From assembly GCF_004916975.1 (NCBI RefSeq), contig NZ_STGQ01000001.1:2008993-2072992 (forward strand): a stretch of 64,000 bases of DNA, written 5' to 3'. This document shows positions 18,285 to 26,763 of this stretch, piece after piece. Both the position numbers and the translations under genes were made by a program. Source of the DNA: Paenibacillus dokdonensis (GTDB lineage: Bacteria > Bacillota > Bacilli > Paenibacillales > Paenibacillaceae). Positions within the stretch are counted from its first letter, which is position 1; the number at the start of each line of letters is the position of its first letter. A model generated the notes under the pieces. The model was not told where the DNA came from. It did no database searches and saw only the letters and a list, made by a program, of their open reading frames with translations.

Positions 18285-19241
18285 ATGAAGGTACCCAAAA
18301 AGTTGCGTTGGCTGGCAACATTATCCATGTTGATATTCATGCTATTGATATCCACCGGGTGTACAGAAAAAATCATTGTACTGAACCCCAAAGGTCCTAT
18401 TGCTGAGCATCAGCGGGATTTGATGCTTATATCAACCGTGCTTTGCTGTATAGTCATTATTCCGGTTCTTATATTAACAGCCATCATTGTTTGGAGATAC
18501 CGGGATAAAGCTGGTCGGAAAGCTAGCTATTCTCCCAATTGGGCTCATAGCACCAAGCTGGAATTAATATGGTGGGGAATACCCATCGCAATTATTGCAA
18601 CGCTCGCTGTCATTACGGTTCGTTCTACATACGCCTTGGAGCCATCGAAACCGCTAAAAGCAAGCGTTAAACCGATAACGGTGCAAGTGACATCGTTGAA
18701 CTGGAAATGGCTGTTTCAGTATCCGGAGCAGGGAATCGCTACAGTAAATGAGCTGAAGATTCCTCAAGGGGTACCCATCCGTTTTGAAATCACAGCAGAT
18801 TCTCCAATGAATTCCTTTTGGATTCCGCAGCTTGGCGGTCAAATGTACGCAATGTCAGGCATGGCGATGACGCTGTATCTGCAAGCAGACGAACAAGGGA
18901 AGTTTTGGGGGTCAGGCGCTAATTTTACCGGAACCGATTTTGCGAAGATGTACTTTGACGTCGATTCTGTAGGGCAGGATCAATTTGACCAATGGGTAAG
19001 TAAAATCAAATCGGATTCGCCTGTGCTTACGTTAGATGGATACAAGCAATTGGTTGAACCTTCTACGCTACAGGCACGCTCTTATTCATCCTTTCCCGAA
19101 GGATTGTTTGAAATGACCGTGACCAAGTATGCATCATCCCATAATCATGGTATGTCCCACAAGGATATGCTGGACATGTCAACATCTGATGATCATGACA
19201 GTACTCACGGCGAAATGCCGGGCATGGATATGAGCCATTAG
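18285..19241 (+). CDS. qoxA: Quinol oxidase subunit II (CyoA/QoxA type)
   Basis: About 318 residues from ATG 18285 behind AGGAGTG. It begins with a lipoprotein signal (LLISTGC) and two transmembrane helices, then a cupredoxin domain. The sequence MNSFWIPQLGGQMYAMSGMA is the quinol-oxidase version: the CuA ligands CxxxC and distal His/Met of cytochrome c oxidases are absent, so electrons come from quinol. The C-terminal ~35 residues are an unusual extension rich in His, Met and Asp (SHNHGMSHKDMLDM, then HGEMPGMDMSH), which looks able to bind copper. It is the first oxidase subunit in the II-I-III-IV order shared with cyoABCD and qoxABCD. Confidence 0.93.
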   Translation: MKVPKKLRWLATLSMLIFMLLISTGCTEKIIVLNPKGPIAEHQRDLMLISTVLCCIVIIPVLILTAIIVWRYRDKAGRKASYSPNWAHSTKLELIWWGIPIAIIATLAVITVRSTYALEPSKPLKASVKPITVQVTSLNWKWLFQYPEQGIATVNELKIPQGVPIRFEITADSPMNSFWIPQLGGQMYAMSGMAMTLYLQADEQGKFWGSGANFTGTDFAKMYFDVDSVGQDQFDQWVSKIKSDSPVLTLDGYKQLVEPSTLQARSYSSFPEGLFEMTVTKYASSHNHGMSHKDMLDMSTSDDHDSTHGEMPGMDMSH

Positions 19242-19262
19242 CTGTAGTAAAGGAGAATTGAA

Positions 19263-21248
19263 ATGTTAGAACATATTAAAAGCTTCGCGTCAGGCTTTTT
19301 TGTAACAGGTGACCCAATGATCTATGGTGCCGATGTCAGTATTTTGCTGACGATCCTGGCTGTATTATTTACACTGACTTACTTCAAAAAATGGAGGTGG
19401 CTGTGGAAGGAGTGGCTTACCAGTGTAGATCACAAAAAAATCGGCATTATGTATATCCTATCGGCTTTTCTTATGCTGTTTCGTGGGGGAGTGGACGCAC
19501 TTTTAATGCGAGCCCAGCTGGCTATGCCGAATTCTAATTTGCTGCAGCCAGATCATTATAACGAGATTTTCACGACTCATGGCGTCATCATGATCTTATT
19601 TATGGCCATGCCGTTTATGTTTGGCCTCTTTAATGTGATCGTACCTCTTCAAATCGGAGCGAGGGACGTAGCGTTTCCGTTTCTTAATTCGCTAAGCTTC
19701 TGGTTGTTTTTTGCCGGTGCCATGTTATTTAACCTGTCTTTTGTGATAGGAGGTTCGCCGGATGCCGGTTGGCTTGCCTACCCGCCTTATTCCGAATTGA
19801 TGTACAATCCGGGCGTCGGGCAAGATTTTTATATATGGGGCATTCAGATATCCGGGATTGGCAGCTTGATGACCGGTATTAACTTTATTGCGACCATATT
19901 AAAAATGCGTGCGCCGGGTATAAAGCTGATGAAAATGCCACTGTTTCCGTGGTCTGTGTTATCCAGCTGCATCGCCATCATTTTCTCATTTCCAATCCTG
20001 ACTGCTACCTTAGCACTGTTATTCCTGGATCGTTATGCGGGCGCACACTTCTTCACGCTTGATGGCGGCGGCAACCCCATGATGTATATCAATTTGATTT
20101 GGATGTGGGGACATCCTGAAGTGTATATCATCGTCTTACCAGCATTTGGAATATTTTCGGAAATTGTATCGACCTTTTCACGAAAAAAACTGTTTGGATA
20201 TCATTCGATGGTATATGCCATGATGATCATCAGTATTTTGTCGTTCCTTGTGTGGGCGCATCACTTCTTTACCATGGGCTCGGGAGCAGATGTGAACTCA
20301 TTTTTTGCTTTAACAACGATGCTGATCGCGATTCCGACAGGGGTGAAGGTCTTCAATTGGCTGTTCACCATGTTTCGTGGAAGGATCACGGTCAGAACAC
20401 CGATGCTTTGGACGATAGGCTTTATTCCCTGCTTTATTGTAGGGGGACTGACTGGCGTGCTTTTATCGGTTGCGCCTGCCGATTTTCAATTCCATAACAG
20501 TTACTTCTTGATTGCGCATTTTCATCAGGTCATCATCGGTGGCGTTGTATTCGGATATTTTGCCGGACTCTATTATTGGTGGCCTAAGATGTTCGGCTTT
20601 ACGCTGAATGAGCATATCGGCAAATGGGCTTTTTGGTTCTGGAATATCGGTTTTTATGTCTGTTTCATGCCGCAATATGTTCTCGGTTTAATGGGAATGA
20701 CGCGGAGAGTTGTCTCGTACAGCTGGGATAAGGGCTGGTGGCCGTTGAACCTGGTTTCTACAATAGGTGCAGGCTTGATGGGTATCGCTTTTCTGTTTCA
20801 AGCTTGGCAGATTTTCCACGGTATTAAGCATTATCGCAAAAACCGGGATACGACAGGAGATCCATGGAACGGGCGTACACTGGAGTGGTCGATTCCTTCT
20901 CCGGCACCCCATTATAATTTTGCAGTTGTTCCACAAGTCTCTGAACTGGATGATTGGTGGGAAGAGAAGCAGCGAAGAGAACACAATCCATATGTTCCAC
21001 CTGCTAAAGAAATCATAGAGCCGATTCATATGCCTAAAAATTCAGGTATACCGATCCTCATGGCGGGATTCTGGTTTATGGCCGGTTTTGGATTCGTGTT
21101 TCATTGGTTATGGCTTACGGTTCCGGGATTAGCCGGTGTTGCAATATGCATGCTTGCCCATTCATTTAACGATGACTCCGATTACTATATCCCAATAGAA
21201 GAAATCAAGGAAACGGAAGCAGCCATAAGGAAGGTGACCACTTCATGA
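19263..21248 (+). CDS. qoxB: Quinol oxidase subunit I
   Basis: The product has 661 residues, the catalytic heme-copper subunit with about 14-15 transmembrane helices that reduces O2 and pumps protons. Diagnostic segments are WGHPEVYIIVLPAFG, with the His and Tyr of the CuB cross-link, AHHFFTMG, with the two CuB histidines, GVKVFNW of the K channel and HFHQVIIGG, with the heme histidines. The length matches CyoB/QoxB. The ATGA overlap with the next gene indicates translational coupling. Confidence 0.96.
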   Translation: MLEHIKSFASGFFVTGDPMIYGADVSILLTILAVLFTLTYFKKWRWLWKEWLTSVDHKKIGIMYILSAFLMLFRGGVDALLMRAQLAMPNSNLLQPDHYNEIFTTHGVIMILFMAMPFMFGLFNVIVPLQIGARDVAFPFLNSLSFWLFFAGAMLFNLSFVIGGSPDAGWLAYPPYSELMYNPGVGQDFYIWGIQISGIGSLMTGINFIATILKMRAPGIKLMKMPLFPWSVLSSCIAIIFSFPILTATLALLFLDRYAGAHFFTLDGGGNPMMYINLIWMWGHPEVYIIVLPAFGIFSEIVSTFSRKKLFGYHSMVYAMMIISILSFLVWAHHFFTMGSGADVNSFFALTTMLIAIPTGVKVFNWLFTMFRGRITVRTPMLWTIGFIPCFIVGGLTGVLLSVAPADFQFHNSYFLIAHFHQVIIGGVVFGYFAGLYYWWPKMFGFTLNEHIGKWAFWFWNIGFYVCFMPQYVLGLMGMTRRVVSYSWDKGWWPLNLVSTIGAGLMGIAFLFQAWQIFHGIKHYRKNRDTTGDPWNGRTLEWSIPSPAPHYNFAVVPQVSELDDWWEEKQRREHNPYVPPAKEIIEPIHMPKNSGIPILMAGFWFMAGFGFVFHWLWLTVPGLAGVAICMLAHSFNDDSDYYIPIEEIKETEAAIRKVTTS

Positions 21249-21865
21249 AATCATCCAGCCTCAAGAATGTACAAAAGCATCATTCGGATAGACATCACAG
21301 TCATCCCGACATGGAAGAGATGCGTACGTTTGGTTTTTGGATTTACTTAATGACGGATATTATGATCTTCGGCACATTTTTTGCGACTTACATTGTTTTG
21401 CACAACAACACCAATGGCGGACCGGGTCCAGCGGATCTCTTCGAACTGAGCGGAGTGATCGTAAGTACATTTATTTTGCTGACAAGCAGTTATACCTGCG
21501 GATTGGCAGTCCTTGCATTAAATAAAGGGAAAAAACAGGCTTTAATCGGCTGGCTCGCCGTTACCGCCTTACTGGGTGCAGTATTCATAGGACTTGAGAT
21601 CAACGAATTTGCTCATATGGTACATGAAGGAGCAACCATGAGCAGAAGCGCCTTCTTGTCCGCTTTTTATACTCTGGTGGGCACCCACGGTCTGCATGTG
21701 ACGGTCGGACTTGTTTGGATGATCGCCTTGATGGTGCAGTTGTCTGTAAAAGGAATTACTCCAGTAACGAAGCGCAAGGTGAATATCATCAGCCTGTTTT
21801 GGCATTTTCTAGACGTCGTCTGGATTTTTGTATTCACGGTTGTGTATTTGATGGGGGTGAAATAA
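21245..21865 (+). CDS. qoxC: Quinol oxidase subunit III
   Basis: The product has 206 residues and five predicted transmembrane helices, the size of CyoC/QoxC. Characteristic segments are FGFWIYLMTDIMIFGTFFAT, ALIGWLAVTALLGAVFIGLE and TLVGTHGLHVTVGL, with the conserved THGxH. The N-terminal ~25 residues are His-rich (QKHHSDRHHSHPD). It overlaps qoxB by four bases and is followed by qoxD after one base. Confidence 0.94.
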   Translation: MKSSSLKNVQKHHSDRHHSHPDMEEMRTFGFWIYLMTDIMIFGTFFATYIVLHNNTNGGPGPADLFELSGVIVSTFILLTSSYTCGLAVLALNKGKKQALIGWLAVTALLGAVFIGLEINEFAHMVHEGATMSRSAFLSAFYTLVGTHGLHVTVGLVWMIALMVQLSVKGITPVTKRKVNIISLFWHFLDVVWIFVFTVVYLMGVK

Positions 21866-21866
21866 A

Positions 21867-22193
21867 GTGGCACATACAGATTCAACTCATTCGGTGGAGG
21901 ACAACCATGGGTCACTCAAGTCATATACCATTGGTTTTCTGTGCTCGATCGTATTGACGATTATACCGATCGCGATTATTCTGGGAGGATGGTTAGAAGG
22001 AACGAGCAAGGCGGTAGCTTTGATGATGTTTGGCGTCTTGCAATTCATTGTTCAACTTTATTTCTTTATGCATCTTCGCGAGGAGAAGAAACCACGCTAT
22101 AATCTGATTTCTCTTGTTCTTGGGCTTGTAATCCTGGTGGTGATCGTTGCTGGTTCCATGTGGATTATGTTGTACAATATGGTAGCGTTATGA
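21867..22193 (+). CDS. qoxD: Quinol oxidase subunit IV
   Basis: The product has 108 residues with three transmembrane helices, matching the small CyoD/QoxD subunit that supports assembly of the CuB site. The typical segment QFIVQLYFFMHLREE is present. It starts at GTG 21867 one base after the qoxC stop, so it depends on coupling within the operon. Confidence 0.92.
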   Translation: MAHTDSTHSVEDNHGSLKSYTIGFLCSIVLTIIPIAIILGGWLEGTSKAVALMMFGVLQFIVQLYFFMHLREEKKPRYNLISLVLGLVILVVIVAGSMWIMLYNMVAL

Positions 22194-22332
22194 GCCGTGG
22201 TGAACTCGTACCTCCATGTATAACCTGCTAAATTGGATGGTCCAAATTGATGAATAAATGGTTGGTGTCATGGGACGGACTATTCATTATAATGAGATCT
22301 GCTTGTAAAGGAGCTCATTTGGGAGGGGAAAC

Positions 22333-22536
22333 ATGCTCTGGTTGATGGTTCTTGCCGTGATCGTAATGATCGTCGGATTTATTGCAACGATGATGATTGG
22401 CGAGTCGAAGGAGAATAAAAAGGAAAACTCCAATTATTTTAAGTTCACAGGGAAAAAGTGGATGCACCTCAGTTGGATTTATGTCCTCTGCACTGTCATG
22501 CTTGCCATCATTATGATTGTTGTTTGGAAAAATTAG
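22333..22536 (+). CDS. Small two-helix membrane protein
   Basis: The product has 67 residues: a transmembrane helix (LMVLAVIVMIVGFIATMMIG), a charged middle (SKENKKENSNYFKF), and a second helix ending in VVWKN. GGAGGGG lies before the ATG. It follows qoxD by 139 bases and precedes a strong terminator, so it may be the last gene of the oxidase operon. I do not recognise the family. A small accessory subunit of the oxidase is conceivable but unproven. Confidence 0.65.
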   Translation: MLWLMVLAVIVMIVGFIATMMIGESKENKKENSNYFKFTGKKWMHLSWIYVLCTVMLAIIMIVVWKN

Positions 22537-22559
22537 AATACGATACGATGAAATAAAAA

Positions 22560-22596
22560 ACAACCGCTGAGTTCTCAAGACTCGGCGGTTGTTTTA
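22560..22596. terminator. Terminator at the end of the oxidase operon
   Basis: ACAACCGCTGAGT (22560-22572) pairs with ACTCGGCGGTTGT (22580-22592), followed by TTT. Upstream A residues suggest it also works for the converging MocR gene. Confidence 0.88.
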
Positions 22597-22627
22597 GTTG
22601 TTGGCTTAGAGGTCGTTGTCTCTGAGG

Positions 22628-24064
22628 TTAACGGATAAGTTCTCGCAGCGCTTTCGCGAATCTTGCAATTCCAAGGCCTATTTCTTCTGCTTTCGCTCGT
22701 GCAAAAGTAAACCTGACGAAGCCCGAATCCGAGCCATATACACTGCCCGGTACGAAAACGACTCCTTGTTTAATGGCTTCATCCAACAGTTTAGAGTCAT
22801 TGACTTCGGGAATCAGCTTGCACCACATGTGATGTCCGCCTTGCGGAATATTGAACTGAATCGAATCCGGTAGCTCTTGATTTAGTGCCTCCACAAGCAA
22901 ATCCCGTTTGAAAAGAAGCTGCATTCGCAGTCGTTCCAAATGCGGGTCGAAGTATGACGATATTAAAAACTGTGCTGCCACTTGCTGCGGAATTACGCTT
23001 AGGCCGAAATCCATCTGCTGCCGGGCATCTGCCAGCCTCTCTACAATCGAATGCGGAGCGACCATCCATCCAATTCGCAAGCCGGAAGCTGCTATCTTCG
23101 AGAAGGAGCCGATATAAATAATGGAACCGATCGGATCCATTGATTTGAGCGGGGGTCGAGGGATTCCTTCATAATCTGTTAAGCTATAGGGATCATCTTC
23201 TACGATAGGGAGACCCAACTCGCTTGCGATTTCAAGCAATTGGTTCCTCCTTTGTTCACTGAGGAGCGTGCCCGTTGGATTTTGAAAATTAGGGTTTGTA
23301 AATATCATTTTAATTCGATGTTTTTTGTATAAGGAACGGATCTCCTCAGGACAGACCCCATCACGTTCGACAGGGAGACGGAAGAGACGAAGCCCTGCGG
23401 ATTGAAACATGGGGAGTGAATAACTATATGAAGGATCCTCAATCGCAACAGCGTCCCCCGGAGATAGTAAACATTGAGTAATCAGATATAGCGATTGCTG
23501 AGATCCGGATGTAATCAATATAGATGATTCCGTTGTTTGGATCCCGCGATATTGATCCAGATATGCTACAAGTGCTTGTCTGAGAGGAACATAACCTTGA
23601 GGGTTAACATAACCCAGATAAGAAGGATATGGATGCTCGCTCATCAGCTTCGTGATTTCATCCATTGGTGCTAAATCCCCCGACAATTCCCCACTGGCAA
23701 AATCAATAAGCGATGAATTCTGATTCAGCGCTTCACGAATCCTACGCAAAAACGGCAAGTTTGGCAAAAAGCTCCCGCCTTCGGCATAGCGCTTCCAATT
23801 TGGTGTATGCTTGGGCGTAGCTTCCCATTTGGTATTGCTTACACGTGTTCCGCTGCCTGATCGACTTTCAATAATGCCCATCGATCGAAGCTCTGCGAAC
23901 GCTAAAATGACAGTGCTTCGGTTTACTCCGAGTTGTTCAGCCAGCTTTCTTTCAGATGGAAGTAAACTGCCTGGCGGAAATTCACCGTAGGAGATTCTTT
24001 GTTCGATATGGTCTGCTATTTGTTCATAGAGTGGTTTTTTGTTTTGGCGGTCGGGCTTCCACAT
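22628..24064 (-). CDS. MocR-type GntR regulator with aminotransferase domain
   Basis: The product has 478 residues. Residues ~10-75 are a GntR winged helix (PLYEQIADHIEQRISYGEFP, then RKLAEQLGVNRSTVILAFAE). The rest is a fold-type I aminotransferase domain with the PLP lysine in YIGSFSKIAASGLRIGWM and the aspartate environment of PSYSYSLP. MocR proteins sense PLP or amino-compound ligands and regulate adjacent genes. The start is ATG 24064 behind AAGGGAAGTG. AGTGAT/ATCACT repeats upstream (about 24101-24121) could be its own operator. Its target is not evident. Confidence 0.9.
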   Translation of the reverse strand: MWKPDRQNKKPLYEQIADHIEQRISYGEFPPGSLLPSERKLAEQLGVNRSTVILAFAELRSMGIIESRSGSGTRVSNTKWEATPKHTPNWKRYAEGGSFLPNLPFLRRIREALNQNSSLIDFASGELSGDLAPMDEITKLMSEHPYPSYLGYVNPQGYVPLRQALVAYLDQYRGIQTTESSILITSGSQQSLYLITQCLLSPGDAVAIEDPSYSYSLPMFQSAGLRLFRLPVERDGVCPEEIRSLYKKHRIKMIFTNPNFQNPTGTLLSEQRRNQLLEIASELGLPIVEDDPYSLTDYEGIPRPPLKSMDPIGSIIYIGSFSKIAASGLRIGWMVAPHSIVERLADARQQMDFGLSVIPQQVAAQFLISSYFDPHLERLRMQLLFKRDLLVEALNQELPDSIQFNIPQGGHHMWCKLIPEVNDSKLLDEAIKQGVVFVPGSVYGSDSGFVRFTFARAKAEEIGLGIARFAKALRELIR

Positions 24065-24240
24065 GATCTTTCACTTCCCTTGGTTGCAAAAATAATATAA
24101 CAGTGATTTTCATCATATCACTAATTTTTAATGATATTGCTGCCGTTTTTATATGAACCATGACAAATGTTAATCGATTCCTTGAACATGGATGGTATGT
24201 ATGGACATGAATTGGATGGTCTGACTTCCGCCTTCATCTG

Positions 24241-25338
24241 TCATCCTCTTAATTTCTTTCTGCCCAATCGCCCACGCAAGAAGGCTATCAGTACATAATA
24301 CAGGGGAATACCATTGATCATCACCCAGAATGAAATGAAACCAAGTTCAGTCAGATCCTTCTGAAACAAAGTGGTATTTTTTGAGTATTGAAATGCCGCT
24401 ACGGTTGCTGTTCCTGCCAGAAGGGTTATAAAAGGCTTGTTCTCCTTAAATTTCAGAAGATGGCCAAGGCATGTTACTCCTACGTAGATCAGAAAAGCAT
24501 CATGAACAATCATGGATGTAGCCCACAATCCAATGAACAAGGGATCCGCATTGCCGATGAGCCCGGTGAAGGACGTACTTCGTATCAACTGAAGGACTGG
24601 GTATTTGAGTTGACTGGCGTAATGATTACCGAAATTAAGCAGTACAAGCAGCCATGTTAACAGGACGGCAAATATAACAAGCGAATTCGCTAATATTAGA
24701 TTTCGCAGGGTATTTTTATCAAATTTTAGTTGCGGCATAATGAACAGGAATATGAACCATTCACCATTCCAGGATATCACGCTTATGACATCGGAAAAGA
24801 CGTTATGGAAGTCATGATTGGTTACTAATGCCGGCAGCATCTGATAATTCGCATCTCCAGTGAATATCACTAAGATGAATATGATCCCTAGAAGAATAAC
24901 GATAAATGTACCATCTGCAATATACACGAGTGTAGCAAATCCCCAACGGGCCGTGATCAAAATAACGATACCGACCAAAAGTAAAAGGAACCAAGCTGGA
25001 GTTTCTCTCATATAAGCGCTCCGATAAAACATAGTGAACTGTTCCATATCCACTGATACGTAATAGACACTCCAAAATACCAAAATGAGAAGAACTACCC
25101 GATGACCCCATTTGCCTGTGATTTTCTCTCCAAAAGCGGTCCAAGCTTGCCCCGAAGCCATTTTACCCAGTTGGTAAGTGCAGAGGATTAATCCGAAATT
25201 AATGGTTCCCCCGATGAGCACTGCGATCCATCCCAGATATCCAGATGTAACAATGAGTGGTGGAATCATAAAAGCCAGCGGCATCGTAAGCATATAGATA
25301 CAAGCAAACCGAAAAATTTGAAAAGATGTCGTGCGCAT
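24241..25338 (-). CDS. Spore germinant receptor subunit B (GerAB/GerBB-type permease)
   Basis: The product has 365 residues and about ten transmembrane helices, matching the spore germination permease family (amino acid/polyamine/organocation superfamily fold). In spores, the B subunit sits in the inner membrane and is thought to bind the germinant. AAAGGATGG precedes the ATG. It is the last gene of a four-gene minus-strand operon, 49 bases after a small two-helix gene. Expression in the forespore under SigG is expected for the family; I could not identify the promoter by eye. Confidence 0.92.
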   Translation of the reverse strand: MRTTSFQIFRFACIYMLTMPLAFMIPPLIVTSGYLGWIAVLIGGTINFGLILCTYQLGKMASGQAWTAFGEKITGKWGHRVVLLILVFWSVYYVSVDMEQFTMFYRSAYMRETPAWFLLLLVGIVILITARWGFATLVYIADGTFIVILLGIIFILVIFTGDANYQMLPALVTNHDFHNVFSDVISVISWNGEWFIFLFIMPQLKFDKNTLRNLILANSLVIFAVLLTWLLVLLNFGNHYASQLKYPVLQLIRSTSFTGLIGNADPLFIGLWATSMIVHDAFLIYVGVTCLGHLLKFKENKPFITLLAGTATVAAFQYSKNTTLFQKDLTELGFISFWVMINGIPLYYVLIAFLRGRLGRKKLRG

Positions 25339-25387
25339 GAATACACCATCCTTTAGAAATAGTTATCGTGCTCCTGTATCATATGGA

Positions 25388-25576
25388 TCATATCCAACCA
25401 AACAGATAAATGATCAATCGGTTTGGAGAAGGCCACCAGGGAATGACATTAGCTGCCGTATTCCATGCAAGGAGAAGCGAAAAAAGCCACCAGAATGCTT
25501 TATTATGATTTGAAGATTTGTTTTTGATCTGTCTCCATTCGAAAACAGCAAATAGTGCAAAGCTAATGGCGATCAT
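25388..25576 (-). CDS. Small membrane protein, candidate germinant receptor D subunit
   Basis: The product has 62 residues with a short N-terminal hydrophobic segment (IAISFALFAVF) and a second one (AFWWLFSLLLAWNTAANVI), separated by a charged loop. AAAGGA lies nine bases before the ATG at 25576, which supports a real gene. It is placed between subunits C and B. Small two-helix D proteins of about 60-75 residues are known in some Bacillus germinant receptor operons, where they modulate receptor response. Size, topology and position fit, but sequence identity with known D proteins is not established here. Confidence 0.65.
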   Translation of the reverse strand: MIAISFALFAVFEWRQIKNKSSNHNKAFWWLFSLLLAWNTAANVIPWWPSPNRLIIYLFGWI

Positions 25577-25617
25577 GATGGCACATCCTTTCTGGCAGAA
25601 GTAACAGCACTGATTTT

Positions 25618-26763
25618 CTAAGGCTGGTTAGTGATATTGATAACATCCACGTTTGCTTTGATTTGAACTTGATTTGAAGTTCTATAATATTCAGGCCAGT
25701 TCTCATGGACGCTTTTCCAATACCGGGGATATTTCCATTCCAGAAGTAGTCCCAACTTTAGTACATCGGATCCCGATTTCTTGGTCATGCGCAGTGCGGA
25801 ATTCAGCTCACTTTCAATCTTCGAATTGAGTAGATTTGTTACGATATGGCTTACTTCCGTATCCTTTCGCTGCTTTGAATCTTGTTTATATATCATGTCT
25901 CCGGAGGTTTTGAGCTGTATCATAAATCTCGGACCTTGTTTCGTCATTCTCACGCTTTTTGTGAATTTGAAATTATCAAATAATACACTTGCGCGGCTTT
26001 CGCCGCCATCCCAAGTAACCGTATATGCTTGTCTTCCCAGCCGGCCTGCATTCCAAGCAATGGCTCTGGCCTCCTGGGATGGAAGAGTTCCTGTCAGCTT
26101 ATCGCCCTGGTACAGAGCAGCCCCCTTAATTCCTGCCCATTTCTCAGATTTACCTTCACTAGGTATACGAGTAAAACCAATCGACATAAGATTCGTGGCA
26201 AAACCGACCTGTGAGTAGCGAGCTATCAGACATTCCTTCACCTTGGTACTGAAAAAGTTATGCTGTAAGCTCATTTTACGAAGAACCTCTGCCGGCATTT
26301 GTTCATAGAGTGGAGTTAATTCAGCTATATCCTTGGCCTTTCCCTCGGCTGTAGTCAGGAAAGAGCTGATATGGAAATTGGGCTCTTTTTCGATCCAGTC
26401 AAGTAAATCCCCGATTCCATCATTCGCAAAATCTTGGCCTACCATGATTTCACGGGTATGTCCAAAATTCAAACGCCTTGTAAGGTCTTTTTGTATTGTT
26501 CGCATGGTGTCCGGTATCGTAAGGTCAGATCGTGTAATCATGGCATAGGGTTTTCCGTTTGCGGCACCGCTCCCAGCCTGCTGACCGGCCATCATGCGGT
26601 TAGGTAAGGGACTGCTGATCGTCACCTCTACCGTGCCGGGCTTGTCACCTTTATCTACATAAATAGCGAGTACGAAGATTTGTTCATTCACTTCGACCTT
26701 GGACCAGCATCCGCTTTGGAGCAGTAAGAGGATAAATATGATAAGCCATTTCAAAGACTTCAT
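25618..26763 (-). CDS. Spore germinant receptor subunit C (Ger(x)C lipoprotein)
   Basis: The product has 381 residues. The lipoprotein signal ends in LLLQSGC and is followed by the family-typical WSKVEVNEQIFVLAIYVDKG. The remainder matches the three-domain Ger(x)C protein anchored to the outer face of the spore inner membrane, with conserved segments such as NFGHTREIMVG, and the C-terminal domain with FMIQLKTSGDMI. Its ATG overlaps the stop of the A-subunit gene by four bases, so the two are translationally coupled. Confidence 0.93.
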   Translation of the reverse strand: MKSLKWLIIFILLLLQSGCWSKVEVNEQIFVLAIYVDKGDKPGTVEVTISSPLPNRMMAGQQAGSGAANGKPYAMITRSDLTIPDTMRTIQKDLTRRLNFGHTREIMVGQDFANDGIGDLLDWIEKEPNFHISSFLTTAEGKAKDIAELTPLYEQMPAEVLRKMSLQHNFFSTKVKECLIARYSQVGFATNLMSIGFTRIPSEGKSEKWAGIKGAALYQGDKLTGTLPSQEARAIAWNAGRLGRQAYTVTWDGGESRASVLFDNFKFTKSVRMTKQGPRFMIQLKTSGDMIYKQDSKQRKDTEVSHIVTNLLNSKIESELNSALRMTKKSGSDVLKLGLLLEWKYPRYWKSVHENWPEYYRTSNQVQIKANVDVINITNQP

